From positions 1-18,714 of the forward strand of contig JABXIW010000164.1 of the NCBI GenBank assembly GCA_013372875.1: a stretch of 18,714 nt of DNA, written 5' to 3'. This document shows, piece after piece, positions 1 through 9,439 of the stretch (its first letter is position 1; each line of letters starts with the position of its first letter). Below the pieces are notes generated by a model. The model worked only from the letters and a program-made list of their open reading frames with translations. It did no database searches and was not told the DNA's origin. The translations under genes were made by a program, and so were the position numbers. The DNA is from Gammaproteobacteria bacterium. GTDB lineage: Bacteria; Pseudomonadota; Gammaproteobacteria; Enterobacterales; Kangiellaceae.

Positions 1-1434
<1,434 letters not shown>

Positions 1435-1460
1435 CACAGACTCTCAATGACAAACATTCT

Positions 1461-1484
1461 GGGCACCCTTTGGTGCCCTTTGTT
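1461..1484 (+). terminator. Rho-independent terminator after the permease gene
   Basis: A perfect 7-bp stem (GGGCACC / GGTGCCC) with a CTTT loop is followed by TTTGTT. It sits 26 bp downstream of the permease stop and touches the stop codon of the converging LysR gene. The T tract is clear only on the plus strand, so it mainly serves the permease transcript. Confidence 0.75.
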
Positions 1485-2427
1485 ATATGTGAGAGGTGAT
1501 GGTCGAAGAAACCAACTCGCGTAGCCAAATGCCTTTGTCTTCATTGTTTCGGCTGGAATGCCACAGCATGGCAATATCAAAATCCGCAACGACGATCGGC
1601 GGCTTAACGGTAATGAGGTCGTCCGAAAAGCCCTCCGCCAACGCCATTTTTTCTGGCACGATGGCAATGAGATCGCGCTTTTTCAATAAATGCCGAATAG
1701 TGAGAAAGTTGCGCGACGCCACGGTGACTTTACGGCTCAAGCCATGTTCTGCGAGCTTTTGGTCTACTTGTGTCTTTAAGCTCCCATCGGGACTTACCAG
1801 AGCTTGCTCTATGTTCGCGAACGCTTCCAGAGATAGCTGTGTTTCCCCTTTCAATACCTGTTTATCACACATACACACGTGTTTTTCCGTGTACAAGTAC
1901 AAGCTCTCAAAGTTGTCATCCAACACCGGCATGCTGCCAATAATGACATCGAGCTTTTCGTGCTCAGTTAATGCCACGTAGTTGCTACGATTGACGTTAA
2001 TAAAACTGATCTGCGCCTCTGGTGCGCGCTGGCGTATTTCGTCATAAAGCCGAGGAGCAAAAATAAACTCGGCATAATCCGTTAACCCGATGCGACATAC
2101 ACCCGCGTAATTTTCAGGTTGGAAGGCAGACTTAGTGAGCAAGTCTTTGGCGATAGAGTCCAGCAAATGATGCACGGTTGGCGCGATGTGGTGAGCGTGC
2201 TCGGTGGGCTCCATCTTGTGTCCTTTTCGCTCAAAAAGCGGGTCGTCAAACAACAACCTTAAACGAGACAAACTATGACTCATCGCCGACTGGCTAACGT
2301 AACTTATCTCTGCCGCGACGCTAACGCTTCGATAGCGATACAAGTAGGAAAACGTCACCAATAAGTTCAAGTCAATGTTGCGCCACTGAATGTCCTCTTT
2401 CACCTCAACACCCTCATCCCATTTCAT
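1483..2427 (-). CDS. LysR-family transcriptional regulator
   Basis: This is a 314-residue LysR-type regulator. The N-terminal winged helix-turn-helix begins at IDLNLLVTF (about residues 18-26) and continues through AAEISYVSQSAMSHSLSRLR and the LFDDPLFER motif. A substrate-binding effector domain follows from about residue 100. The gene is divergent from the ChrA-like transporter gene, the usual layout for a LysR regulator and its target, so control of that gene is a reasonable guess. The start is uncertain. The ATG at 2427 has a poor ribosome-binding site and lies inside an 8-bp inverted repeat. A GTG at 2403, preceded by AGGG at good spacing, would give a 306-residue protein of more usual LysR length. 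The effector is unknown. Confidence 0.88.
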   Translation of the reverse strand: MKWDEGVEVKEDIQWRNIDLNLLVTFSYLYRYRSVSVAAEISYVSQSAMSHSLSRLRLLFDDPLFERKGHKMEPTEHAHHIAPTVHHLLDSIAKDLLTKSAFQPENYAGVCRIGLTDYAEFIFAPRLYDEIRQRAPEAQISFINVNRSNYVALTEHEKLDVIIGSMPVLDDNFESLYLYTEKHVCMCDKQVLKGETQLSLEAFANIEQALVSPDGSLKTQVDQKLAEHGLSRKVTVASRNFLTIRHLLKKRDLIAIVPEKMALAEGFSDDLITVKPPIVVADFDIAMLWHSSRNNEDKGIWLRELVSSTITSHI

Positions 2428-2440
2428 TCATAAATGAAAT
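2421..2440. promoter_or_regulatory. Inverted repeat at the LysR gene start (possible autoregulatory site)
   Basis: ATTTCATT and AATGAAAT form perfect 8-bp arms around a 4-bp centre. The inner TTCAT-N6-ATGAA fits the T-N11-A pattern of LysR operators. It lies in the divergent lysR/chrA control region and overlaps the upstream ATG of the regulator. If translation starts at the GTG at 2403, the repeat lies wholly in the leader. Binding is inferred, not shown. Confidence 0.4.
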
Positions 2441-2453
2441 TAAATCTATCAAT

Positions 2454-2482
2454 TTGAGTCATTTTAGAGCATCCGATAAATT
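2454..2482 (+). promoter_or_regulatory. Possible sigma70 promoter for the ChrA-like gene
   Basis: TTGAGT (2454-2459) and TAAATT (2477-2482) are separated by 17 bp and end 33 bp before the chrA ATG. Each hexamer matches consensus at four of six positions. This is the best candidate in the short divergent region, but it is weak. Confidence 0.3.
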
Positions 2483-2515
2483 AGCAGCAATGCTTTTTAG
2501 ATAAACAGGCTCGAC

Positions 2516-3655
2516 ATGTTCACCATCTTCAAAACTTTTTTCTGGCTGGGTTGGTTCAGCTTCGGCGGCCCTGCGGCTCATATTGGTTATTTTCGCCAAA
2601 CCTTTGTTGAGAAACTGAAATGGCTTGATGACAGCGAGTACGCACAAATCGTCGCGCTCAGTCAGTTTTTGCCGGGACCCGGCTCAAGCCAAGTCGGCTT
2701 TGCTTTAGGTTATAAACGCGGCGGTTTAGGTGGCGCATGCGCAGCATTTGTCGGATTCACGCTTCCTTCGGTGATCATCATGTTGGCGCTGGCGATAGTG
2801 AGCAGCCAAATCACCGACACCGCAGTGTTCCAAAACATCGTTCACGGCCTAAAACTGCTCGCAGTCGTCGTCGTGGCGGATGCGGCTTGGGGCATGTACA
2901 AAAACTTCTGCCAAAGCAAACTGACCGCGGGTTTGTGCGTCGCGACTGCGATTGCGTTGCTGGTGGCACCAAGCATCATGACGCAAATGTTCGTGTTGCT
3001 CGCAGCAGGTTTTGTCGGCATGCGATATCTGAAGAAAGACTCCGCGCCATCAACCGAGCCGTTTAAACCGTCTATCGCGCCATTGGCTCTATTTGCGGTG
3101 CTTTTACTCGGCTTACCGTTAGTGGCTCATACGTTGCCTATGCTTGGGCTGTTTAGTGATTTTTTCCAAGCTGGTAGCTTAGTGTTTGGTGGTGGTCATG
3201 TGGTTCTGCCGCTTCTGCAAAACATTGTTGGCGACCAGCTCAACCAAGATGCATTTTTAACAGGCTACGCCGCTGCACAAGCTGTACCGGGGCCAATGTT
3301 CACCTTTGCGACTTTTATCGGTTATGAGCTTTCGGATACGCCAATTTTAGGTGCTCTGATCGCAACGCTTGGCGTATTCCTCCCAGGGTTTCTTTTACTG
3401 CTTGGCGTTCTTAAAAACTGGCAAGCACTGGCAGGCAAACCGCTGGTCTCAGGCGCCATCAACGGTGTAAATGCCTCAGTAGTAGGATTGCTACTCGCGG
3501 CACTTTACCAGCCAGTATTTAGCAGCGCAGTTGTTGCTCCCATCGACATGGCGTTAGTGATTGCGGGTTTCTATCTACACAAAAAGGTCAACCTATCGGT
3601 GCTGTGGATGATCGTGTTTTTTGTGGCAGCAGGCCTTGTCACGGGCATGATGTAA
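2516..3655 (+). CDS. chrA: ChrA-family chromate transporter (two-domain form)
   Basis: This 379-residue inner-membrane protein belongs to the CHR (chromate ion transporter) superfamily in its long two-domain form. The first domain shows the family signatures GGPAAHIGYFR (about residues 18-28) and LPGPGSSQ (about 52-59). The second repeats them as VFGGGHVVLPLL and AVPGPMFTF. Long CHR proteins are about 400 residues, so the length is normal. Known members export chromate, sometimes with sulfate as a competing ligand; many chromosomal homologues are untested. The ATG at 2516 has a modest AGG six bases upstream and begins exactly where the family alignment normally begins. The LysR gene is transcribed divergently and may regulate it. 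A strong terminator follows. Confidence 0.9.
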   Translation: MFTIFKTFFWLGWFSFGGPAAHIGYFRQTFVEKLKWLDDSEYAQIVALSQFLPGPGSSQVGFALGYKRGGLGGACAAFVGFTLPSVIIMLALAIVSSQITDTAVFQNIVHGLKLLAVVVVADAAWGMYKNFCQSKLTAGLCVATAIALLVAPSIMTQMFVLLAAGFVGMRYLKKDSAPSTEPFKPSIAPLALFAVLLLGLPLVAHTLPMLGLFSDFFQAGSLVFGGGHVVLPLLQNIVGDQLNQDAFLTGYAAAQAVPGPMFTFATFIGYELSDTPILGALIATLGVFLPGFLLLLGVLKNWQALAGKPLVSGAINGVNASVVGLLLAALYQPVFSSAVVAPIDMALVIAGFYLHKKVNLSVLWMIVFFVAAGLVTGMM

Positions 3656-3679
3656 AAATCTTAAACGACAAACTCTTAG

Positions 3680-3707
3680 CGGGCACTTAAATACAAGTGC
3701 CCGTTTT
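3680..3707 (+). terminator. Rho-independent terminator after chrA
   Basis: A perfect 9-bp stem (CGGGCACTT / AAGTGCCCG) with loop AAATAC is followed by TTTTC. It lies 24 bp after the chrA stop and separates that gene from the PAP2 gene. Confidence 0.88.
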
Positions 3708-3755
3708 CTCAACTAAGCTTAATGACATTGGAAGGATAGAGATGATGGATCGTCG

Positions 3756-4868
3756 ATGGAACAAGACAACAATTACGAGCTCAACCTGAGCTGGCAGAAA
3801 AAGAGCGTCGCTTTCTTCAATCAGTTGCGAGAGGAAATAGCTGCAGACAAAAGTGTTTACCTGTATTGCCTTATCACAACCATCCTGCTTTATGCCTTAG
3901 CAGTGTACTTAAAACTCCCAGTTCAATACTCATTTACTACCTACCTCGAAACTCTTTATTTAGCTTGTTACAGCGCAGGGCTTGTTTGGTGCAGCTACTA
4001 CTATTTGTATCTGCTCGTTCGCCGTGAAAAACACCCCACCAAACAGTTTCTGTGTAAGCTCAAAACCATCGTTTTCCCACTCAGTCGAACCTGCTCAATT
4101 CTGATTTTGTTGTTGGCGCTCAACATCGTCTTTTCAAATTACACCTTCTTAAAATCCATCATCCCCTTGCTACACCCTTACGGTGTTGATCAGAGCTTGA
4201 TTGAACTCGACCGCTGGCTACATTTTGGCAACGACCCGTGGGTGATTACTCACGCTATTTTCTCAAGCCCTTGGGCATCTCTGGCAATCAATACCGCCTA
4301 CAATGCTTGGTTCTTTTTTATGTGGGTGACGCTGTTTTTCTTTGTACTGAACAAGAAGGCACGAGTATTACGCTTACAATTTTTACTCACGTTTCTGCTG
4401 ACTTGGATGATCAACGGCAGCCTATTTGCGACCGCGTTTTCATCAGTAGGGCCGTGTTATTTGGAGCTTTTGAACGGTGATGATCTTTTTGCTCCTTTAA
4501 TGCAGAGATTGAACGAGCAAAGTACGTTTTTAGAAAGCGTTGGCGCATTTCCATTATGGGCTTTACAAACTCAGGATTACCTTTGGCAAGGCTATGTAAC
4601 GCAGGTAAATGGCATCGGTTCTGGCATCTCAGCCATGCCAAGTATGCACGTATCCATTGCGGTATTAATGGCGCTATGCACTTACCGTCTCAATAAAACA
4701 TTGGGATACTTTGCCTGCGCTTTTGCGGTCATCATTCAAATAGGTTCGGTCCATTTGGGATGGCATTACGCGGTTGATGGCTATTTTTCTGTGCTTTCAA
4801 CCTTGGCGATTTGGAAAGCGGTAGGATGGGCGCTAACGAGCCATACTCCCCAAACAAAAGTTACTTAA
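3756..4868 (+). CDS. PAP2-family membrane phosphatase/phosphotransferase (Aur1-like)
   Basis: This 370-residue membrane protein has several hydrophobic helices. Catalytic signatures of the type 2 phosphatidic acid phosphatase superfamily lie in its C-terminal half: SAMPSMHVS near residues 292-300 (the PSMH motif) and LGWHYAVD at 334-341 (the His and Asp of motif 3). The DRWLHFGNDPW segment at 152-162 resembles the inositolphosphotransferase/Aur1-like branch rather than short PgpB enzymes. It probably acts on a lipid or isoprenoid phosphate at the periplasmic face; the substrate is unknown. The ATG at 3756 is the only in-frame start that keeps this N-terminus, but its ribosome-binding site is poor. 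A better one (GGAAGG) serves an overlapping 15-codon frame starting at 3742. Confidence 0.8.
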   Translation: MEQDNNYELNLSWQKKSVAFFNQLREEIAADKSVYLYCLITTILLYALAVYLKLPVQYSFTTYLETLYLACYSAGLVWCSYYYLYLLVRREKHPTKQFLCKLKTIVFPLSRTCSILILLLALNIVFSNYTFLKSIIPLLHPYGVDQSLIELDRWLHFGNDPWVITHAIFSSPWASLAINTAYNAWFFFMWVTLFFFVLNKKARVLRLQFLLTFLLTWMINGSLFATAFSSVGPCYLELLNGDDLFAPLMQRLNEQSTFLESVGAFPLWALQTQDYLWQGYVTQVNGIGSGISAMPSMHVSIAVLMALCTYRLNKTLGYFACAFAVIIQIGSVHLGWHYAVDGYFSVLSTLAIWKAVGWALTSHTPQTKVT

Positions 4869-4913
4869 CCAAAAGTTACCTAACGCTACGAACTCTCCAT
4901 CAAAACCCAAAAT

Positions 4914-4951
4914 AAAAAGCCACTTTCGCCTTAGTAGCGGAGTGGCTTTTT
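4914..4951. terminator. Bidirectional terminator between the PAP2 gene and the Tad operon
   Basis: An 11-bp stem (AAAAAGCCACT / AGTGGCTTTTT) with a 16-base loop has an A tract on one side and a T tract on the other. It lies 45 bp after the PAP2 stop and 66 bp after the end of tadD, so it can end transcription from both directions. Confidence 0.85.
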
Positions 4952-5016
4952 CATTGAATATTTACTCTGTCAGATAACGGCTGTAATTGAAGAAATCGCC
5001 TCTGGTTTCGTTACGC

Positions 5017-6033
5017 CTATTGTAAGAACACTTTCGATGTATCTTGTCGCTCGCGAACTATCGCAAGAGCGCGCTCTAGGTTTTTGTTGGCTAACTCATA
5101 GTAGGCCGGGTTCTTATCAATCGCTTGCTGCAAGTAAGGAATCGCTTCGTCCGGCTTGCCTTGCAGAATCAAAAAGTACCCCACGTTATTTAACGCTTCA
5201 GGCTCGGTCATATGACGGCTGAAAATGCTCAGCGCTTGTCTTGGTTGGTCTTTCGCAAGCGCAATCAATCCTAAGTTGTTAATTGCCCTTTCATCACTCG
5301 GTTTGATGCTCAAAGCCGCTTGAGTAAAGTGCGCCGCTTTTGAGTACTCTTTTTCCATGTAGTACGAGTATCCCAAACTGACTAATGCGTTAACGTTTCT
5401 CGGGTCAATATCCAACCCTTTTCTGATCAGCGCTTGTGCTACGCCGTGATCGCCACGGACGTCATACAATACGCCTAAACCAGAATACGCAGCCACTGGC
5501 GATTTATCGTCGTAACGATAAGTGGCTACAGACTCTGCCGTGATGTTGTCGTTGGTGATGTTTGGATTGCCTTTCATACGGATTTGGTCGGCATTAAGTG
5601 CGCGAATGTAATAACTCTTACCGACGTCTTTTGCTCCGCGCTTGGTGTACAGTGTGCCAAGTTCTTGTAAGGAACCAATGTTGTCAGGATTTTCTGCAAG
5701 CGATGCACGAAAGGCTTTATCCGCCAGTTCGTAGTTCTCGCGAGCTAAGTGAATACGCCCGACGGTGTATAGCGTTTTGTCTTTATGCACCGCGTTAGGG
5801 AAAGAAAGGGAGCGAATGTATTCATACAATGCCAAATCGACATTTTTGTTGGTAAGCGCAATATCACCGCGCGAGATAGCCTCTTCCTCAGTTTTGGGCG
5901 GCTCATCATTGGTGAGCGACTCAACGGGTTTGCCAGAATACAAGCTGGAATCAAAATCGGATGCTTGTTCATTTGTTGCACATGCAGTGAGCACCAACAA
6001 CGAGATGATGACGTATTTCTTAATCCACAACAT
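5017..6033 (-). CDS. tadD: TadD, TPR-repeat lipoprotein of the Tad pilus
   Basis: This 338-residue protein starts with a lipoprotein signal peptide ending in LTAC (Cys18). It continues with tandem tetratricopeptide repeats from about residue 85 to 320, visible as recurring segments such as LGTLYTKRGAKDVGKSYYIRAL and LGVLYDVRGDHGVAQALIRKGL. TadD proteins are outer-membrane-directed TPR lipoproteins needed for Flp pilus assembly, thought to help secretin or machine assembly in the manner of PilF/PilW. It is the last gene of the operon, 18 bp after tadC, with an AGGGA ribosome-binding site five bases before the ATG. The bidirectional hairpin follows. Assignment rests on the domain plan plus its place after tadABC. 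Confidence 0.88.
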   Translation of the reverse strand: MLWIKKYVIISLLVLTACATNEQASDFDSSLYSGKPVESLTNDEPPKTEEEAISRGDIALTNKNVDLALYEYIRSLSFPNAVHKDKTLYTVGRIHLARENYELADKAFRASLAENPDNIGSLQELGTLYTKRGAKDVGKSYYIRALNADQIRMKGNPNITNDNITAESVATYRYDDKSPVAAYSGLGVLYDVRGDHGVAQALIRKGLDIDPRNVNALVSLGYSYYMEKEYSKAAHFTQAALSIKPSDERAINNLGLIALAKDQPRQALSIFSRHMTEPEALNNVGYFLILQGKPDEAIPYLQQAIDKNPAYYELANKNLERALAIVRERQDTSKVFLQ

Positions 6034-6051
6034 AACTATCCCTATTTTTAT

Positions 6052-6993
6052 CTAATTAGAAAATGCCTCAGCCAATGAAATTAACGCAGGTCCGATAGCC
6101 ACAATGAAAAAGCATGGCCAAATAAATATCACCATTGGAAACATCATCTTGACTGGGATTTTTGCAGCAATTTCTTCCGCTGCTTGTTGACGCTTATCCC
6201 TGTAATCTTCTGTGTATTCACGTAAGGAGTTGACTAAGCTCCCCCCAATTCGAGATGCGTGGCTAAGCATACTCACCAGCCCCATCAACTCTTCTAAACC
6301 GGTTCTTACTACCAGTTCTCGTAATGATTCAGGCATCGGTTTACCTGCTTGAATCTTGTTACATACCGTGTCTACTTCATCCGCAAGTTCAGGGTGAGAA
6401 ATGACTATCTCGTCGGCAACACGACGTAACGCGGCATTAAACCCAAGCCCTGATTCCGTACAGACCACCAGCAAATCAAGCATATCTGGCACACCAGCAC
6501 GAATCGCTTGTTGGCGCTTGTTCACCATACGGCGCAGCATAAAATCTGGGATCAACAAACCAACAAATGCGGACAAGGCCATGTAAGTGTAGAGGTATTT
6601 CGACTCTGGCACCGTCAAGTAGACCAAAACGGCAATCATGATGCCCAAAATAGTGGTGATCGACTTAATGGCGTAGAACATCGACAACGAGTTACTTTGA
6701 TGGAAACCCGCATGCATCAGTTTGTTGCGTGTGGTTTGGCGTTCTTTTTCACTGGTTGGCGAGGTTAAAGGCGCAAGAGACTCCAACGTATCGGCCATTT
6801 TTTTGTTGTGCGTTGGAAGCGGTTTCTTATCACCTGACAACTCTGCCAGCTTGCGCTTGATAGGCGAATTGACCCCGACGATGATGGAGCCCAACGTCAT
6901 CACCACGAGTACCGTCGTGACCAAGATAAGACCCATCAGTAAGGTTTCTTGATTAATGGCAAAACCGTTCAACCATCCTTGAATACTTTCCAT
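6052..6993 (-). CDS. tadC: TadC, inner-membrane platform protein of the Tad pilus
   Basis: This 313-residue integral membrane protein carries a type II secretion system F (T2SSF/GspF) domain at about residues 150-290, including PDMLDLLVVCTESGLGFNAAL and ASRIGGSLVNSLREYTEDYR. Hydrophobic helices lie near residues 18-41 and 100-140 and at the C-terminus. With TadB it forms the split equivalent of the GspF/PilC platform that couples the TadA ATPase to pilin assembly. It starts 2 bp after tadB and precedes tadD by 18 bp. TadB and TadC are told apart by gene order (A-B-C-D) and by the TadC-type C-terminus (VKMMFPMVIFIWPCFFIV). Confidence 0.92.
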   Translation of the reverse strand: MESIQGWLNGFAINQETLLMGLILVTTVLVVMTLGSIIVGVNSPIKRKLAELSGDKKPLPTHNKKMADTLESLAPLTSPTSEKERQTTRNKLMHAGFHQSNSLSMFYAIKSITTILGIMIAVLVYLTVPESKYLYTYMALSAFVGLLIPDFMLRRMVNKRQQAIRAGVPDMLDLLVVCTESGLGFNAALRRVADEIVISHPELADEVDTVCNKIQAGKPMPESLRELVVRTGLEELMGLVSMLSHASRIGGSLVNSLREYTEDYRDKRQQAAEEIAAKIPVKMMFPMVIFIWPCFFIVAIGPALISLAEAFSN

Positions 6994-6995
6994 GG

Positions 6996-7964
6996 CTACA
7001 CCTCAATATTAACGATTTTGCGAATCCACAACGTCCCGATAAACAGAGCGACCATCCCACCAATGACCATTTTTATCCCCATTGGATGAGTGTGCAGCAG
7101 CTCGATGTATTCGGGCCGAACCAGAGAAATGATCACGTATAACGCGAAGGGCGCTAACACCAGCACCCAAGCTGACATGCGAGATTCCGCTGAAATGGTT
7201 TTGATTTTTCGAGCCAGTTTGAAGCGAGCACGCAAGATATGAGATAGCTTTTCAATGTTCTCCACCAGGTTACCGCCCGTCTCTTTTTGCAATAGCACGG
7301 CACTGGAAAACGCAAGCATGGAAACCGTTGGTGTGCGCTCAGACATTTGCATGATGGCTAAACGCAGATCGTAACCATAATTGAGCAAGTTGAAGGTATT
7401 CAAGAACTCAGGGCCAAGTGGCGCGCTGACTTCCCTGCCCACTTCGCCAAACGCTTGAGTAATGGGCTGACCGGCTTGCAATACACGTTTGATGATGTCT
7501 AAGGCCTCTGGTAATTGCTCCTCAAATTTCATCAAACGGTCGGCAATTTTCTTTTGCAGATAAAAGTACGCAGAGACCCAACAAGCAACCGCAACCCCAG
7601 CGCACAAGTACCAGACTTGCCCCCACAAATAGAGCAGTAAACCGACCGCAACCCCAGATAAAAAGGTGAAGAAGATAACGCGGCTGAACCCCATCGAAAT
7701 ACCCGCGAGTTCGAGCTTTTTCTTAAAGCTTTCAAACAAGCTAAAGCGTACTAACCATCGCTCTAGTGGCGAGAGATTCTTCAATGAGTTTTCTCTTAGC
7801 AGCGAAATACTCTCTTGATCGATATGCTTGTGGCTTTCGTGAATTCTCTTAATGAGCTGTTTGTGTTTCACCTTTTTACCCGCCGAAGGCAGGATCAAAG
7901 CTTGGCTAATAAAGAACACCGACAAAAACAGCAAAAGAAGAAATAGGGGGAATTGACTTTCCAT
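6996..7964 (-). CDS. tadB: TadB, inner-membrane platform protein of the Tad pilus
   Basis: This 322-residue membrane protein has an N-terminal helix (residues 5-24), paired helices near 95-135, a T2SSF domain at about 150-275 (PEALDIIKRVLQAGQPITQAF, then LLQKETGGNLVENIEKLS), and C-terminal helices. It is the partner of TadC in the pilus platform and is expected to contact the TadA hexamer. It lies 11 bp after tadA, with AGGAGGG six bases before the ATG. The T2SSF family is certain; the TadB label follows from position and from the long N-terminal part. Confidence 0.92.
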   Translation of the reverse strand: MESQFPLFLLLLFLSVFFISQALILPSAGKKVKHKQLIKRIHESHKHIDQESISLLRENSLKNLSPLERWLVRFSLFESFKKKLELAGISMGFSRVIFFTFLSGVAVGLLLYLWGQVWYLCAGVAVACWVSAYFYLQKKIADRLMKFEEQLPEALDIIKRVLQAGQPITQAFGEVGREVSAPLGPEFLNTFNLLNYGYDLRLAIMQMSERTPTVSMLAFSSAVLLQKETGGNLVENIEKLSHILRARFKLARKIKTISAESRMSAWVLVLAPFALYVIISLVRPEYIELLHTHPMGIKMVIGGMVALFIGTLWIRKIVNIEV

Positions 7965-7975
7965 AGCACACCCTC

Positions 7976-9427
7976 CTAACGGACTTTTTCGTTAAATATT
8001 TCAAATGGAACGTCTAAGCCTCGTTTAATCAATTGATCATGGCAACTTGGCACGATGCCTGTTGCTATGTAATCCCCTAACACATTGCCATCTTGATCCA
8101 CCCCTCTTCTCTGGAAGGTAAAGATCTCGGACATGGTGATGACTTCCCCTTCCATGCCGTTTATTTCCTGCAAACTGACCATGCGGCGCTTACCGTCTTC
8201 CTGACGCTCCATTTGCACCACGATATTGATGGCCGACGCGATCTGCGCCCTTAAGTTTTTGGTCGAAACGTTCCAACCCGCCATAGAGAACATGTTTTCA
8301 ATACGGCTGAGTGCATCCCTTGGTGTATTGGCGTGAATGGTCGCAAGTGAACCGTCGTGACCGGTGTTCATCGCAGACAACATATCGACCGCTTCCGAGC
8401 CACGCACCTCACCAATCACAATTCGGTCAGGACGCATACGCAGTGAGTTTTTCACCAGATCACGCTGGGATATTTCACCCTTTCCTTCAATGTTGGATGG
8501 GCGTGTTTCCAAACGAATAATGTGCGGTTGTTGTAACTGCAACTCGGCCGAATCTTCGATAGTAACGATACGTTGGTCACTCGGAATGAAACCAGACAGG
8601 ATGTTAAGCGTGGTTGTTTTACCTGAGCCTGTACCGCCCGAGATAAGAATGTTCAGTTCCCCGACAACGGCTGCATTCAAGAATTTGCCCATTTCTGGCG
8701 AGAGCGAACCAAGCCCTAATAAGTTGTCCATATTCAAACGTTCGACCGCAAAACGACGAATGGATACCGATGGCCCATCAATGGCAAGTGGAGGGATGAT
8801 GGCATTGAAACGAGAGCCGTCTTTTAGACGCGCATCCACCATAGGCGACGCCTCATCAATACGTCGACCTACTTGGCTTACAATGCGGTCAATAATGTTG
8901 CGAAGATGGCGCTCATCCAAAAATGTATGCGGCGTTTTTTCTAGCTTACCAAAGCGCTCGACATAAATGTTTTTAGGGCCATTGACCAAAATATCTGAAA
9001 TGGTTGGATCTTCAAGCAGTGGCTCAAGCGGCCCAAGACCAAACACTTCGTCTTCGATTTGGTGGATAACGCGGTTGCGCGCTTCTGAACTTAAAGGATG
9101 CGTTTGGTCTTCGGCGATCAACTGAATCACCGCTTCCCTTAACTCTTCTTTCGCGCGATCTTCTTGCAGATGTGATAACAAGCCAAGGTCTAAAGTATCC
9201 AGCAATTTCTTATGGTAGTAGTGCTTAATAGCCAGATCTTGCTCAAGCTGTTTTTTCTGCTCTTCAATCGCTTTCAGTTTTGCTTCAACCGGCGTTAGTG
9301 GTTTGTTTTCACTGACGTAATCTTCGTCTTCTGCTCTCTCAGACAGATCCACTTGGACGACTTTTGATTCTTTTTCTTCATCTACGGAATTGAATGAACT
9401 CCCGACGCCTTTCCGTTTGAAAAACAT
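7976..9427 (-). CDS. tadA: TadA (CpaF-type) pilus assembly ATPase
   Basis: This 483-residue cytoplasmic secretion ATPase belongs to the GspE/VirB11 superfamily, CpaF branch. The order is a charged N-terminal region, the N-terminal domain with FGLGPLEPLLEDPTISDILVNG (about 129-150), Walker A GGTGSGKT at 264-271, an Asp box beginning IEDSAEL at 290-296, Walker B RIVIGEVRG at 335-343, and a His box TGHDGSLATIHA at 355-366. All catalytic motifs are intact. It supplies energy for Flp pilus assembly and, in some relatives, retraction. It sits 12 bp after tadZ, with AAGGGGGAG just before the ATG. Confidence 0.96.
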   Translation of the reverse strand: MFFKRKGVGSSFNSVDEEKESKVVQVDLSERAEDEDYVSENKPLTPVEAKLKAIEEQKKQLEQDLAIKHYYHKKLLDTLDLGLLSHLQEDRAKEELREAVIQLIAEDQTHPLSSEARNRVIHQIEDEVFGLGPLEPLLEDPTISDILVNGPKNIYVERFGKLEKTPHTFLDERHLRNIIDRIVSQVGRRIDEASPMVDARLKDGSRFNAIIPPLAIDGPSVSIRRFAVERLNMDNLLGLGSLSPEMGKFLNAAVVGELNILISGGTGSGKTTTLNILSGFIPSDQRIVTIEDSAELQLQQPHIIRLETRPSNIEGKGEISQRDLVKNSLRMRPDRIVIGEVRGSEAVDMLSAMNTGHDGSLATIHANTPRDALSRIENMFSMAGWNVSTKNLRAQIASAINIVVQMERQEDGKRRMVSLQEINGMEGEVITMSEIFTFQRRGVDQDGNVLGDYIATGIVPSCHDQLIKRGLDVPFEIFNEKVR

Positions 9428-9439
9428 AACTCCCCCTTA

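Noticed and set aside
8364..8966. 200-codon open frame on the plus strand across tadA
   Set aside because: It is a shadow of tadA, which carries all catalytic motifs in the opposite strand; the plus frame has no recognisable domain.
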